Shown here: positions 28,098 to 37,385 of the stretch, piece after piece | Position numbering within the stretch: the stretch's first letter is position 1 | How the letters are laid out: each line of letters begins with the position of its first letter | Assembly (NCBI RefSeq): GCF_029892965.1 | Contig: NZ_JARXWN010000018.1 | Span: 1 to 64,000, forward strand | Length of the DNA: 64,000 nucleotides | Direction of reading: 5' to 3' | Source of the DNA: Dysgonomonas sp. PF1-14 | GTDB taxonomy: Bacteria > Bacteroidota > Bacteroidia > Bacteroidales > Dysgonomonadaceae | Made by a program: the position numbers and the translations under genes | The notes under the pieces: generated by a model | What the model was told of the DNA's origin: nothing | Databases searched by the model: none | What the model saw: only the letters and a program-made list of their open reading frames with translations

Positions 28098-30311
28098 CTA
28101 CATTCCTAATTCCAGTTGATTCTTTACCAAAGTATAGTAGGCTCCTTTTTTATCAGTCAACTCTTTGTGCGAACCTTCTTCTATTATTTTACCCTTATCC
28201 ATAACAACGATGTTATCTGCACTTTGAACCGTGCTTAAGCGATGGGCGACTATAATAACGGTTTTCCCTTTATAAAAGTTATTCAGATTATCTAATATTA
28301 TCTTTTCGTTATTGGCATCCAATGCGTTTGTTGCTTCATCGAAAAATAGAAATTCAGGATTTTTATAAACTGCACGGGCAATTAGCAAGCGCTGACGTTG
28401 CCCTTGACTGATTCCATTTCCTTCCATACCTATTTTGGTGTTATATTTAAGAGGTAACAATTCAATAAACTCTTTAATATTGGCAACTTCTACCGAACGA
28501 ATTAAGCGTTGTTTATCTACATAGTCTTCCCCGACAGCAATATTATTAGCAATAGTATCAGAAAAAATAAAACCATCCTGCATTACAGCTCCGGATTTCT
28601 GTCTCCATAAATGAGGGTTAATATCATCAATAGGTATATCCTTTATTTTTATATTTCCTTTGTTAGGTTCATAAAAGGCTAATAATAGCTTTATCAATGT
28701 TGTTTTTCCACTACCACTGGTTCCAACTATAGCTGTAACTTTGTTCTCTGGTATGGTTAAATTGATACCATCTAAAACATAGTTTCTATCTGCACCATCA
28801 TAACTAAAATATAAATCTTCAATATGGATGGACTTATTTGAAGGAAGTTCATTAATCTTTGATTCTATTGTTTGTTCCTCATCCTCCTTATTATGGATTT
28901 CATTAAGGCGTTCAAGGCTGATTTTTGCATCTTGAGCTGCCTGAACAAACCCTATTACCTGCCCTATAGGGCCTGATAACTGTCCAATAATATAACTGAC
29001 AGCCATCATCATTCCCAACGTCATATCTCCCTCAGTAACTGAACGGGCAGCGATGAATGATATAAATAGGGAAGTTGTTTGAGTAAAAAAAACAGCACCA
29101 ATTTGCTGATATTGCCCTAACGCAAGCCCTTTAATACTTATTTTAAATAGTTTGACTTGTATGCGTTCCCATTTCCAACGTTGTTGTTTCTCAGAGTTGT
29201 TGAGCTTTATTTCCTGCATGCCTGTTACAATCTGGACTAAGTTACTTTGCTCAGCAGAAGCCTGAGAGAAGCGTGCCATATCCAGTTTACGCCTATAACG
29301 AAGGAATAACAATATCCAAATAATGTATAGGATATTGCCCAATAAGAATATCGCTAATATTACCAGATTATAATAGGCTAAAATAATAGCGAAAATGATA
29401 AAATTAACAAAGGAAAATAGAGTCATTAATGTAGAACCAGTTAAAAACGATTCAATTCGATTGTTATCTCCAATACGTTGCATTATATCTCCGACATTCT
29501 TTGTATCGAAGAAACGAATTGGTAGCCGCATAAGCTTGGCTAAAAAATCTGATATAAGGGATATACTTATGCGGGTATTAACATGAAGTGTTATCCAATT
29601 ACGTATAAATTCTACGGATAATTGGGTAATAAACAATACCAGTTGAGCAATAAGTATTAAGGTAATAAAATTCAAATTACTATTACCAATCCCTTGGTCT
29701 ACTACAGCTTGAGTCAGGAATGGCAGTATTAAAGATAAAATACTACCAACCAGCAATCCGATTACCAGCTGTATGATCTGCGATTTATACGGCTTCAAAT
29801 ATCGAAGAAAATAACTAAGATTCTTATCAGAATCATCAAAACCATTATCTTGTGTATAAAAATAGGGAGAAGGTTCTAATAATAAGGCTGAACCCGTATC
29901 TTCTCCGGCCAAACGTGAACTGATCCAGCACTTTAGAAATTCAGATTTATTCAATGTATACTTTTCACCAACCGGATCAGATATTTTTACTTCATATTCA
30001 CCATTCTTTATTTTACGTATATTATAGCATACCACAAAATGATTTTGGTTCCAATGAAGGATACAAGGCAATGGCTTTTCAGTAACGAGTTGTTCGAATG
30101 TAATCTTAACACCATTAGTACGAAAGCCTATTGACTCTGCTGCATCACTAATACCTAACATTGAGACACCTTCGCGTGTAATAAAACTTTTTTCACGCAG
30201 GCATTGAATACTGAAGCTCCGCCCATAATACTTTGCTATCATGCGTAAGCATGTTGGACCACAGTCCATAGCATCTAATTGCTGGTATGAAGGGAAAGAA
30301 AACTTAACCAT
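28098..30311 (-). CDS. C39 peptidase-containing ABC exporter
   Basis: A 737-aa bacteriocin-type exporter. The N-terminal C39 protease domain has catalytic Cys17 (DCGPTC), His91 and Asp112, and would cut the precursor after its double-glycine leader. Six-helix membrane domain at about 165-450. The ATPase domain has GTSGSGKTT (Walker A), ISQGQRQRL (signature) and FLFFDEATNALD (Walker B). It works with the HlyD protein just downstream and follows the second radical SAM-type gene by 26 bp. All key residues are present, so it looks functional. Confidence 0.92.
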   Translation of the reverse strand: MVKFSFPSYQQLDAMDCGPTCLRMIAKYYGRSFSIQCLREKSFITREGVSMLGISDAAESIGFRTNGVKITFEQLVTEKPLPCILHWNQNHFVVCYNIRKIKNGEYEVKISDPVGEKYTLNKSEFLKCWISSRLAGEDTGSALLLEPSPYFYTQDNGFDDSDKNLSYFLRYLKPYKSQIIQLVIGLLVGSILSLILPFLTQAVVDQGIGNSNLNFITLILIAQLVLFITQLSVEFIRNWITLHVNTRISISLISDFLAKLMRLPIRFFDTKNVGDIMQRIGDNNRIESFLTGSTLMTLFSFVNFIIFAIILAYYNLVILAIFLLGNILYIIWILLFLRYRRKLDMARFSQASAEQSNLVQIVTGMQEIKLNNSEKQQRWKWERIQVKLFKISIKGLALGQYQQIGAVFFTQTTSLFISFIAARSVTEGDMTLGMMMAVSYIIGQLSGPIGQVIGFVQAAQDAKISLERLNEIHNKEDEEQTIESKINELPSNKSIHIEDLYFSYDGADRNYVLDGINLTIPENKVTAIVGTSGSGKTTLIKLLLAFYEPNKGNIKIKDIPIDDINPHLWRQKSGAVMQDGFIFSDTIANNIAVGEDYVDKQRLIRSVEVANIKEFIELLPLKYNTKIGMEGNGISQGQRQRLLIARAVYKNPEFLFFDEATNALDANNEKIILDNLNNFYKGKTVIIVAHRLSTVQSADNIVVMDKGKIIEEGSHKELTDKKGAYYTLVKNQLELGM

Positions 30312-30337
30312 ACATAATTAATTTACCTATAATCAAT

Positions 30338-31597
30338 CTAAAAAATGGTTTTGAGATTACACAAATTATTTTTATTCATAACAAATTCATAATTTGATGG
30401 GGGAGGACATAAATATTGGAATACACAGTTGTTACATGGCTCATTATCCCTAATCTTTCGCCATGCTGTATTTTTATCTAATTCATTATATATAATTTCA
30501 AGTAATGTAATACTATTAAGGTTACCAATAGCGTCTGTATTCATATTCGATTTTACGGTTCCATCAGGAAATAAATATAACTTTCCAAAGTTGTTTGAAT
30601 TTAATTTTTGATTACAAAATATAGTTCTGAAAGAAATGATATTCGCTAAAATATCTTCTTTTTCCATACATATATATTCTTGAAAAAACAATTTATTATT
30701 CCCTGTATATATAGGAACAATATCATATTGATTTAAATGAGAAAATCTTTTCTCTATTTCTCTATATTGAGATTCATTTTCTATTAAAAAGTGAAATATA
30801 TTATTTGTCTCATTATTTATCAGGAAGTCCTCGAATTCTTTTTCTATAGGAAAAGAAACTATAATATCATTTATTAAATTAGTGTTATCAGATAAGAAGA
30901 ATTCATTTTTACTGAAATTCTGATAATGAGCCCATATATGAAATTCAAAATCAAATTTATATTCATCTATCAACTGTAACAATCTCTTGAGATCATTGTA
31001 TTTCGAAATATCTCCACCCATGATATTTATTTTTTTCAATAGAGAGTATTTCAGGTTTTCGAACAGGGCCCTTATTAAATCAATACTCAAATTATTTATT
31101 GAGGTTGTTTTATAACATGATTTGGTTTGTTTATAGTATATATCACAATTAGGACACTCTAATTCACAAGAATTATTTACATAGATATTAAGTTCATTAA
31201 TGTAAGTTAGAAGATCCTCACCTATTGTGAATTTTCCTTCTACCTTTAAACGTTCAATATCCTTTTGTAAATTTAATATAGGTATAAAATTAACGAACAT
31301 GGTATCAGAGCCTAGCTCATTTTGTTCTATTAGATTACCAAACTCATATTCAATGACTCTTTTAATAAAAGAGGAAAGTGATTTTTCCTGAATTTCATTG
31401 TTATTTAATTCTGCTATTCCCAAATTAGCTGGAACATACATACGTTCAATTACCTCTAGGCATACAGATGATTCTGATTCAATACATAGCCCGGTTTTAG
31501 TGTTGTAAAGTAAGAATAAATTACTCTTGCTTTTGGCATAATAGATGTGAGGAAATAAGTAAAACTTATACTTTTTATTTGAGTTTTTCATATTCAT
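30338..31597 (-). CDS. Second radical SAM/SPASM-like maturase component
   Basis: A 419-aa protein with an N-terminal region of about 130 residues resembling a peptide-recognition domain, then a radical SAM-like region with CELECPNC (Cys144, Cys148, Cys151: the C-x3-C-x2-C cluster motif) and C-terminal cysteines (CNNCVFQYLC, then a final Cys) as in SPASM domains. It matches in context the partner called pseudo-rSAM in GG-Bacteroidales peptide systems (family TIGR04150, from memory), but the Fe-S motif is intact here. It overlaps the previous maturase gene by 4 bp (ATGA), so the two probably act together on the precursor. Confidence 0.75.
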   Translation of the reverse strand: MNMKNSNKKYKFYLFPHIYYAKSKSNLFLLYNTKTGLCIESESSVCLEVIERMYVPANLGIAELNNNEIQEKSLSSFIKRVIEYEFGNLIEQNELGSDTMFVNFIPILNLQKDIERLKVEGKFTIGEDLLTYINELNIYVNNSCELECPNCDIYYKQTKSCYKTTSINNLSIDLIRALFENLKYSLLKKINIMGGDISKYNDLKRLLQLIDEYKFDFEFHIWAHYQNFSKNEFFLSDNTNLINDIIVSFPIEKEFEDFLINNETNNIFHFLIENESQYREIEKRFSHLNQYDIVPIYTGNNKLFFQEYICMEKEDILANIISFRTIFCNQKLNSNNFGKLYLFPDGTVKSNMNTDAIGNLNSITLLEIIYNELDKNTAWRKIRDNEPCNNCVFQYLCPPPSNYEFVMNKNNLCNLKTIF

Positions 31598-32853
31598 TTA
31601 ACGATTACTTCAGTCATGATTTTATAATAAGCATCTGGATGATTTGCAAAAAAAGCAAGTTGATTATTCCTATATTCTTCATATACTTCTTTTGACATAA
31701 ATCTATGGCATGCTACTTTATTCTGGTCTATATCAGGTATGTAAAAAATACATTGAGAACATGCCTGTTTATTGTAACATGATTTACATTGTGTATCCAA
31801 TTTTTTATAATAATTATTATATTTTTTAGCGATATATTCAAAGTCAATATTTGTACTGTTATCTGATAATTGACCAAGTGCAAATTTATGATCTACACGT
31901 TCACATGGTAATATTTTTCCATTAACTGTCACATACACTTTTCTCCCAAAAGGAATACATGTACCAGTAGGAATTATATATGACCTTTTACGCCCTAGGA
32001 GTAATTCATTATAGTCTTTGTAGACAAATTCATTATATTGCTGAAGAAAAATGGACGCTGAATAATATGCTCCCGATTTCATAAACATATCTTCTTCTAT
32101 TTTTTTCGAATGCTTTGATAGGCGTAGGCTTTCAGCAGAGTTATTATATATATTTAAAAATTGTACTTTCATTTCGCGACGGACCCCCATATCATTTAAT
32201 TCGCTAATAATAGGATTTTTGTTATACTTATTTTTAAAAAATGTATAAATACCTTCTACAGAATTGAGGTTATGCAAAACTGAGCTGAAATTTACCTTTT
32301 GTTCAAAATATTCGGGATATTTCTCTCTTAAAAGATTCACATTATCTGTTATTTTCTTGAAAGCAGGATGGCCAGCCAAATCAATACGGTATGCAGTTCC
32401 AGCTTCATCTCCGTCTAGACTTATTAAAAGATTAAAATTTTTCTGAACCAGATAATCCATGTACTTATTAAGCAAAGTAGCATTTGTCGTTATCGAAAAA
32501 GTGAAAACTCTTGTTCTACAATTTAACTCATTGTTGATATAATCAACAATTTTTTCTATAAAGTGCATATTTAATAGAGGTTCTCCTCCATAAAAGCTAA
32601 CATAAATATCTTTCTTGTAGGATTTATTAAGGGGAGACTCCCAAAGTCTTTTTAAGTAATCCAGAAAAGTAATAGCTTTTTGAGTAGACAGAACATTATT
32701 CTTTCTTTCATCATAATCAGAATAAATATCTCCATATGCACAATAAGTACATTTAAGATTACAAGCATCAGTAACTTCAAATGTTATTTGAGGTGTATTA
32801 GCTAAAGCTATTTCAACATCTCTCGCTTTCAAATATGTTATAGTTTTATTCAT
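31594..32853 (-). CDS. Radical SAM peptide maturase with SPASM-type tail
   Basis: A 419-aa enzyme with CNLKCTYC (Cys31, Cys35, Cys38) for the SAM-binding 4Fe-4S cluster, the FYGGEPLL motif near residue 94, and a C-terminal Cys cluster (CKSCYNKQACSQC, later CHRF) for auxiliary clusters. Such enzymes install thioether or C-C crosslinks in ribosomal peptides. Context and architecture fit the GG-Bacteroidales maturase family (TIGR04148, from memory), whose substrates carry a CGCGC core like the precursor here. The product bond is not known. It lies 49 bp after the aspartyl-protease-like gene. Confidence 0.85.
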   Translation of the reverse strand: MNKTITYLKARDVEIALANTPQITFEVTDACNLKCTYCAYGDIYSDYDERKNNVLSTQKAITFLDYLKRLWESPLNKSYKKDIYVSFYGGEPLLNMHFIEKIVDYINNELNCRTRVFTFSITTNATLLNKYMDYLVQKNFNLLISLDGDEAGTAYRIDLAGHPAFKKITDNVNLLREKYPEYFEQKVNFSSVLHNLNSVEGIYTFFKNKYNKNPIISELNDMGVRREMKVQFLNIYNNSAESLRLSKHSKKIEEDMFMKSGAYYSASIFLQQYNEFVYKDYNELLLGRKRSYIIPTGTCIPFGRKVYVTVNGKILPCERVDHKFALGQLSDNSTNIDFEYIAKKYNNYYKKLDTQCKSCYNKQACSQCIFYIPDIDQNKVACHRFMSKEVYEEYRNNQLAFFANHPDAYYKIMTEVIVK

Positions 32854-32902
32854 CTCATTCTTTAGTTTGGAACCTATAATGTTTTTCCTTAATTTGAGTT
32901 AG

Positions 32903-34132
32903 TTATTCTAAGATAATTAATGTACCATCTGCTTTCTTTATTGTCAAACATTGAGCCTGTTTAAATAACAATGTAATATCATCTGCATCCAACTTATAAT
33001 CAATTGGCTTTCTATCAATTTCAATTACTTTATCAATAGGTCTCACATTTTTTATATATCCCTCTCGTTTTTCAATAAGTTGTTTCACATAGATATGATC
33101 GACACTATCTTTATTTTGCTTGTTTCGTTTTAGATATAGAGTTATACCCCATTTATCATATGGATTATTTTTTAAATGAGGGACAGTATCTTTTGGTAAT
33201 TGATAATAATGAAAAGTTGAAGATCTTTCATCAAACGCAATATTGTATTCAGAAAAAAAATCCATCCCAAGCAACCCATCAAGATTCAAATTTTCAGAAA
33301 AATATACACTCATATTTGTAGAGTCAATATCTCCCCAGTTTACAGTTACTCCCTCTAAAGAAATTACCGAATACAACACATTTGCGTTTTCTCCATCAGT
33401 AGCAATAGTTTTATCATATGGTAAATATTTATGCTTTTCGATAAATTTACTATTAAGCATTATTCCTGCCTGAAAACCAAGATCAAAACCAAATAAGCCA
33501 GAAACATTAACAGTAGTATCCTTTGTATGTATCTTGAAAGAAATGATCGCAGATGGTATATTGTTAAATCCACCTTTTTTATACTCTAATGTATTTTGTG
33601 GATATTGTAAACTGTCTAGTAATGCAATATACTTTTCTTTATCATTTACATTTATGATCTTCTTTTTAGAAAGAAGGTTCATAGGTAAAATATTCAAACC
33701 ATGAGTAAGAATACATTTTTCTATCAAGATAGTATCATTATGAATTTTCACTTTTAAAGGTTTATCCGGATCAATTATTCCTTCATACGCCTTAAGCATT
33801 CTCTCTGGTGTTTGTAATAGAATTTGTTTACCTGTTGTGATGGGTAATTGATCGTTCGCAGCCTGCAAAGAATCTATTAAAAATGTTTTTGCTCCACTAT
33901 CAAGGAAAAAATCATTTTTTGATGTTCCTATAATATTATCATTCTCATCCAAATATGTCAAGGGAATATAAAAATATCCATATTCATATCTTGCAGGAAT
34001 TATATAGGCATCAATATCATCACAAAATAGAGATAGATATTTTTTCTCACTTTGAGGAATATTTTCTTGTTTTGGGGAATATGAACATGAAACTAAAATA
34101 AAGAAAATGATGTAAATACTATTTTTACTCAT
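32903..34132 (-). CDS. Retropepsin-like aspartyl protease lipoprotein
   Basis: A 409-aa lipoprotein (lipobox Cys16, LVSCS) with FFLDSGAKTFLID (Asp78-Ser-Gly) like the active-site loop of retropepsin-type aspartyl proteases, and a second half with FGFDLG and GLLGMDFFSEYN that repeats the fold. The C-terminal part (about residues 325-409, KNVRPIDKVIEIDRK) resembles a PDZ-like domain. It sits between the precursor and the maturases, so it may process the exported peptide or protect the producer; both are inferences. Located outside the inner membrane if the lipobox is used. Confidence 0.7.
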   Translation of the reverse strand: MSKNSIYIIFFILVSCSYSPKQENIPQSEKKYLSLFCDDIDAYIIPARYEYGYFYIPLTYLDENDNIIGTSKNDFFLDSGAKTFLIDSLQAANDQLPITTGKQILLQTPERMLKAYEGIIDPDKPLKVKIHNDTILIEKCILTHGLNILPMNLLSKKKIINVNDKEKYIALLDSLQYPQNTLEYKKGGFNNIPSAIISFKIHTKDTTVNVSGLFGFDLGFQAGIMLNSKFIEKHKYLPYDKTIATDGENANVLYSVISLEGVTVNWGDIDSTNMSVYFSENLNLDGLLGMDFFSEYNIAFDERSSTFHYYQLPKDTVPHLKNNPYDKWGITLYLKRNKQNKDSVDHIYVKQLIEKREGYIKNVRPIDKVIEIDRKPIDYKLDADDITLLFKQAQCLTIKKADGTLIILE

Positions 34133-34324
34133 ATAATTTTGTTTTTCAAGTTTTCGGATAATTTTCTGTTAGGGAAAGAAAATCACTGTTTTTAAACGTC
34201 ATCAACGCCAATGGATTTGTCTTTTGACTTTTCAACCTATGGAACCTGTTCCCTAGTATTCGAGTTTTATATAGATGTTAATGAATATAAACACAGCAAA
34301 TTATTATCAATATTGTTATAATGA

Positions 34325-34376
34325 GGGTGTACTAAGGATTATTTCTTATCAAAGAAATACTCTCCCAGCAACACCC
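34325..34376 (-). promoter_or_regulatory. Nested RNA hairpin after the precursor gene
   Basis: An inner perfect inverted repeat TATTTCTT/AAGAAATA (34340-34359) is enclosed by GGGTGT (34325) and ACACCC (34371). It lies 15 bp after the precursor stop, within a 258-bp gap before the protease gene. It could partially stop transcription or protect the precursor mRNA, giving more precursor than enzyme. Confidence 0.45.
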
Positions 34377-34390
34377 CCATGTCGTACAGG

Positions 34391-34675
34391 TTATTTATAT
34401 CTACCCATCGCCGAAGCAGAAATAATTTCTATTACTCCTGGACTAACATAACGCCATTTTACGTCACTGGATATCCAATCATTATATCCACCATAACTAG
34501 TCTTTCCATAAGAACCATTGGTACACATATTAACTGCTGAGGCTGATCCCCCAGAAGAGGAATAATGACACCCACACCCACAAATACTATAACCGCCTTT
34601 GAGCTCATTCATCTCAATGTCAGTTAAACTTTTTAACGCTAAAGAATTCAGTTTTAGCTTTTTTAGTTTTTTCAT
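34391..34675 (-). CDS. RiPP precursor, GG-Bacteroidales type
   Basis: A 94-aa peptide with a Lys/Leu-rich leader (MKKLKKLKLNSLALKS) ending in EMNELKGG at residues 21-28, the cut site for C39 exporters. The 66-residue core starts YSICGCGCHYSSSGGS, with Cys at 32, 34, 36 and 51 and many Gly, Ser and Tyr. Leader and CGCGCHY-x3-GGS core resemble the GG-Bacteroidales natural product precursors (TIGR04149, from memory) that are radical SAM substrates. Ser-rich parts could accept sugars, in line with the glycosyltransferase upstream. The core is long, so a second cleavage may trim it. Confidence 0.85.
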   Translation of the reverse strand: MKKLKKLKLNSLALKSLTDIEMNELKGGYSICGCGCHYSSSGGSASAVNMCTNGSYGKTSYGGYNDWISSDVKWRYVSPGVIEIISASAMGRYK

Positions 34676-34765
34676 AACAATTAGTTTTAATTATTGCCTA
34701 CTCTATGTAAATCGCTTTTTCGGCATCCAGCATTTTTTAGTTCTGTATCAGACAATGCCTTTATA

Positions 34766-35542
34766 CTATTTAATATAGAATAATGTACCAAATCCAGCTA
34801 ATCCTTTATGTAAGCCTAATGCTTGATAGTGAATATTTTTTATTATTTCATTTGTTTCCAAACAAATAATTTCCTCTTCGCCATCTGTAATAGTTTGTCT
34901 TTTTTTACAATAAATTAAATTCTCCCAATTTAGATATGTATTCTTATGATTTGGAAATTTCTTTAATAACAACCGGCATCTCTCTTGATCATCCACATGT
35001 CCAATCTTGATTAACTGTGTGAGAAAAAAAACAATAGAATTTTTATAAATATGAGGCAGTGTTTCTATAGGAACAGATGGAAGAAACGTTTCCAATTCAT
35101 ATAAAGTATTTGATAAATCTTCCTTCAAGCCTCTAGCTGTAAAATAAAGTCCTTTTGAAAACAATGGGATTTTTTCGTCCAAATCTTCTAAAAACTGTTT
35201 TGTTGTTATTTCGCGTACCGCATCATCTATATCGTCGAATAAATCACTTTCTGCAACTACATACTGTTCCTGTACCAAATAATTTAATCCCCATCCAATA
35301 CCAGGTAATCCTTCAGCAAAAAACATTGATGCATCATCATTTACCTGGCTGTAAATCTTATCCAATAGCGATTCAGCTAATGCCTCATATTGAGAGTTGT
35401 TTGAATATCGAGCATACTGATATAAAAATATAGTTACTCCCATTCTCCCTGTTAATAAACTATTGGATGGTATGCATTGAACCGTGATACTAATAGTATT
35501 TGCTATTTCTTGTAAAATTCTGGTGTTACTCATATTACTCAT
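34766..35542 (-). CDS. LanC-like protein, apparently without zinc ligands
   Basis: A 258-aa protein starting at the ATG at 35542, which overlaps the end of the glycosyltransferase frame (ATGAGTAA); a longer start at 35587 is less likely. LLTGRMGVTIFLYQYAR, GLPGIGWGLNYL and the end GLHKGLAGFGTLF match the Gly-rich turns of LanC-type alpha/alpha barrels. The Cys-His zinc motifs of lanthionine cyclases (WCYG, CHG) were not found, and the protein is shorter than typical LanC (about 400 aa). It may be a scaffold or handle sugars or peptides without cyclase chemistry. A possible frameshifted tail follows, see findings. Confidence 0.65.
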   Translation of the reverse strand: MSNMSNTRILQEIANTISITVQCIPSNSLLTGRMGVTIFLYQYARYSNNSQYEALAESLLDKIYSQVNDDASMFFAEGLPGIGWGLNYLVQEQYVVAESDLFDDIDDAVREITTKQFLEDLDEKIPLFSKGLYFTARGLKEDLSNTLYELETFLPSVPIETLPHIYKNSIVFFLTQLIKIGHVDDQERCRLLLKKFPNHKNTYLNWENLIYCKKRQTITDGEEEIICLETNEIIKNIHYQALGLHKGLAGFGTLFYIK

Positions 35543-37385
35543 TTTTGTGTGATTGCTTAAAAGCGATAACTCTACGGAAAAAATCAATTAAATCTTTTAC
35601 ATGGAAATCGAAACTGAAAGAAAGCCTATTAGATAATATATTATTCTGTAATTTTTCCATTTGTATTTTATCATATAACTGACCAGCTAGGTCCTCATAA
35701 TGCTTAAAAAATATTCCAACATTCATTTTCTGAAGGTAAGATTGAGTTGCAACTATATGCCCATCATTATTCTTTTGTATCATAGGTATGCCCCCTGCAG
35801 CCAGTACACTCATCCGGGCAGGCATATTTAGATCATCCCATGTTAAAAGAGCAAATTCGCCGTTGTTCCTACTTTCAAAACAATGTAACCAGCCTGCGTC
35901 ATACTGTGAGAATTCTTTAGTCCAATGCTCTTATGAGCAATGATTATGATGATGTACAAATTTGGGAGCTATTTTTAAAGCATTGTATGCAAATGATCTT
36001 TGGCTAGGATTCGATTCGTAAATATGAAGATGAATTCTTTGTTTGGCTAGATATTCTACTCCATCTAACCCCAAACCGATATTCCGACCAGGTAAGACAG
36101 TGTGAATATCTCCATCTATTGCGGATAATTTAGGATAAAAATCATTTGTAAAACAATCTCCTTTAGGCAAATCTCCATCCAATATATATGTTAATCCTGT
36201 TGTTGTGGGTATAAATTGGTTATACCAAGTTTCGCACTCAGGATTGAGATAAATTTTCCCATCAGCTAAACGGTATAATTCAATAAGCTTATTCCAGGTA
36301 CCATTTGCTTGAGTAATAAATGGACTTTCCTTATAATGCCAAATGAATGGTATATCCGGAAATTTTCTTATTACATCATAAGCTATAGGAATAGCTCCAA
36401 AATTTAACAAACCATAAATAATATCAGGTTTTATTTTTTGAATTTCATTTTCCCAATTTTCTAAAGAAATGTCTTCAACATGCCCAAAAGGAAGGTGTCC
36501 TACGTTATTTATAAAAAATGTAGGCCGCTCCATCCACAAACCAAATAGACGATGCCCTTCTTTTTCCAAAGAATATATTCGTTCGGGATGGTAGGACAGT
36601 TCTCCAACTAAAAGAATTTTCAAACCATCTTTTTGATAGACAGGTGGTTTTCGAAAATCCTTATACGATTCAACCTCATCAATAAATTTAGAATCAGAAA
36701 CTCGGACTCTCAAAGGTTCTTCAACATTGTAATACTGCCTGTAATAGTTGAAATGTCCTCCATATTCTTCATTCAATATAACATGATGTTGATATGAATG
36801 GATAGTCCAGTTTGAAGTTATTTTATCGATATGATAAAATATACCTTTAGAAACTAATTTATGCCAAAACAACAGAAATAAGTCATCAGTGACTAATTCT
36901 GAACGTGTAATCCATCTATCTTCTGTTTTTTTATGAGCCGTTTGCACCAGCTGTAAACAACGCATATCAAAAAGACCTTGTGTTGTTGTGCGTTTTATAC
37001 TCTGAATTGAGTTTTCCACTTCTGAATCTGCTGCTGCATAAACCAATATTCTATCATTGGATTCATCTAATGCTTTCTTTACGATATCTAAATGATCTTT
37101 ATAATAAAAATCGTCTGAGGGTAGATAAGCAATGTATTCATATTTAGCCATATCCAACCCTTGATTCAAAGCAAACCCTAATCCTTTATTTCGTTCATTC
37201 TTTATATAGCTAATACGATTGTCTGATAAATAATCTTGTATATAAATTTCTGTATTATCTGTACATCCGTCATTAATAATAATCAATTCCCATTGCTGAT
37301 ATGTTTGAGAGAATAAACTTTGTATAGCGCGCCGTATATAAGCAGATTGATTATACGTTGGCATGATGACTGAAAAACCATTCAT
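35535..37385 (-). pseudogene. Two-domain glycosyltransferase split by an in-frame TAA
   Basis: The N-terminal part is a GT2 transferase (FSVIMPTYNQ, INDGCTDNT, YLPSDD as DxD region). From about residue 225 a GT4/GT1-like domain follows (KILLVGELSYHPERI, PDIIYGLLNFG). A TAA stop at 35931-35933 ends a 484-aa frame after HHNHCS. The same frame then stays open for 131 more codons (EHWTKEFSQYDAGWLHCF, later MPARMSVLAAGGIPM), which is the expected C-terminal donor-binding end of the GT4 fold. One base change (for example CAA to TAA) would explain this. The product would have been about 616 aa and act on the peptide or a glycan with the UDP-galactopyranose mutase upstream. The first half alone could still retain GT2 activity. 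Confidence 0.85.

Noticed and set aside
34680-34765. A second RiPP precursor after the LanC-like gene
   Set aside because: The frame with ALSDTELKNAGC has no start codon of its own and no GG leader; it is reported only as a possible frameshifted tail.
35535-35825. A separate 96-aa gene after the glycosyltransferase
   Set aside because: It is in the same frame as the upstream transferase, with 35 coding-like codons between the stop and its first Met, so it is the C-terminal part of the broken gene.
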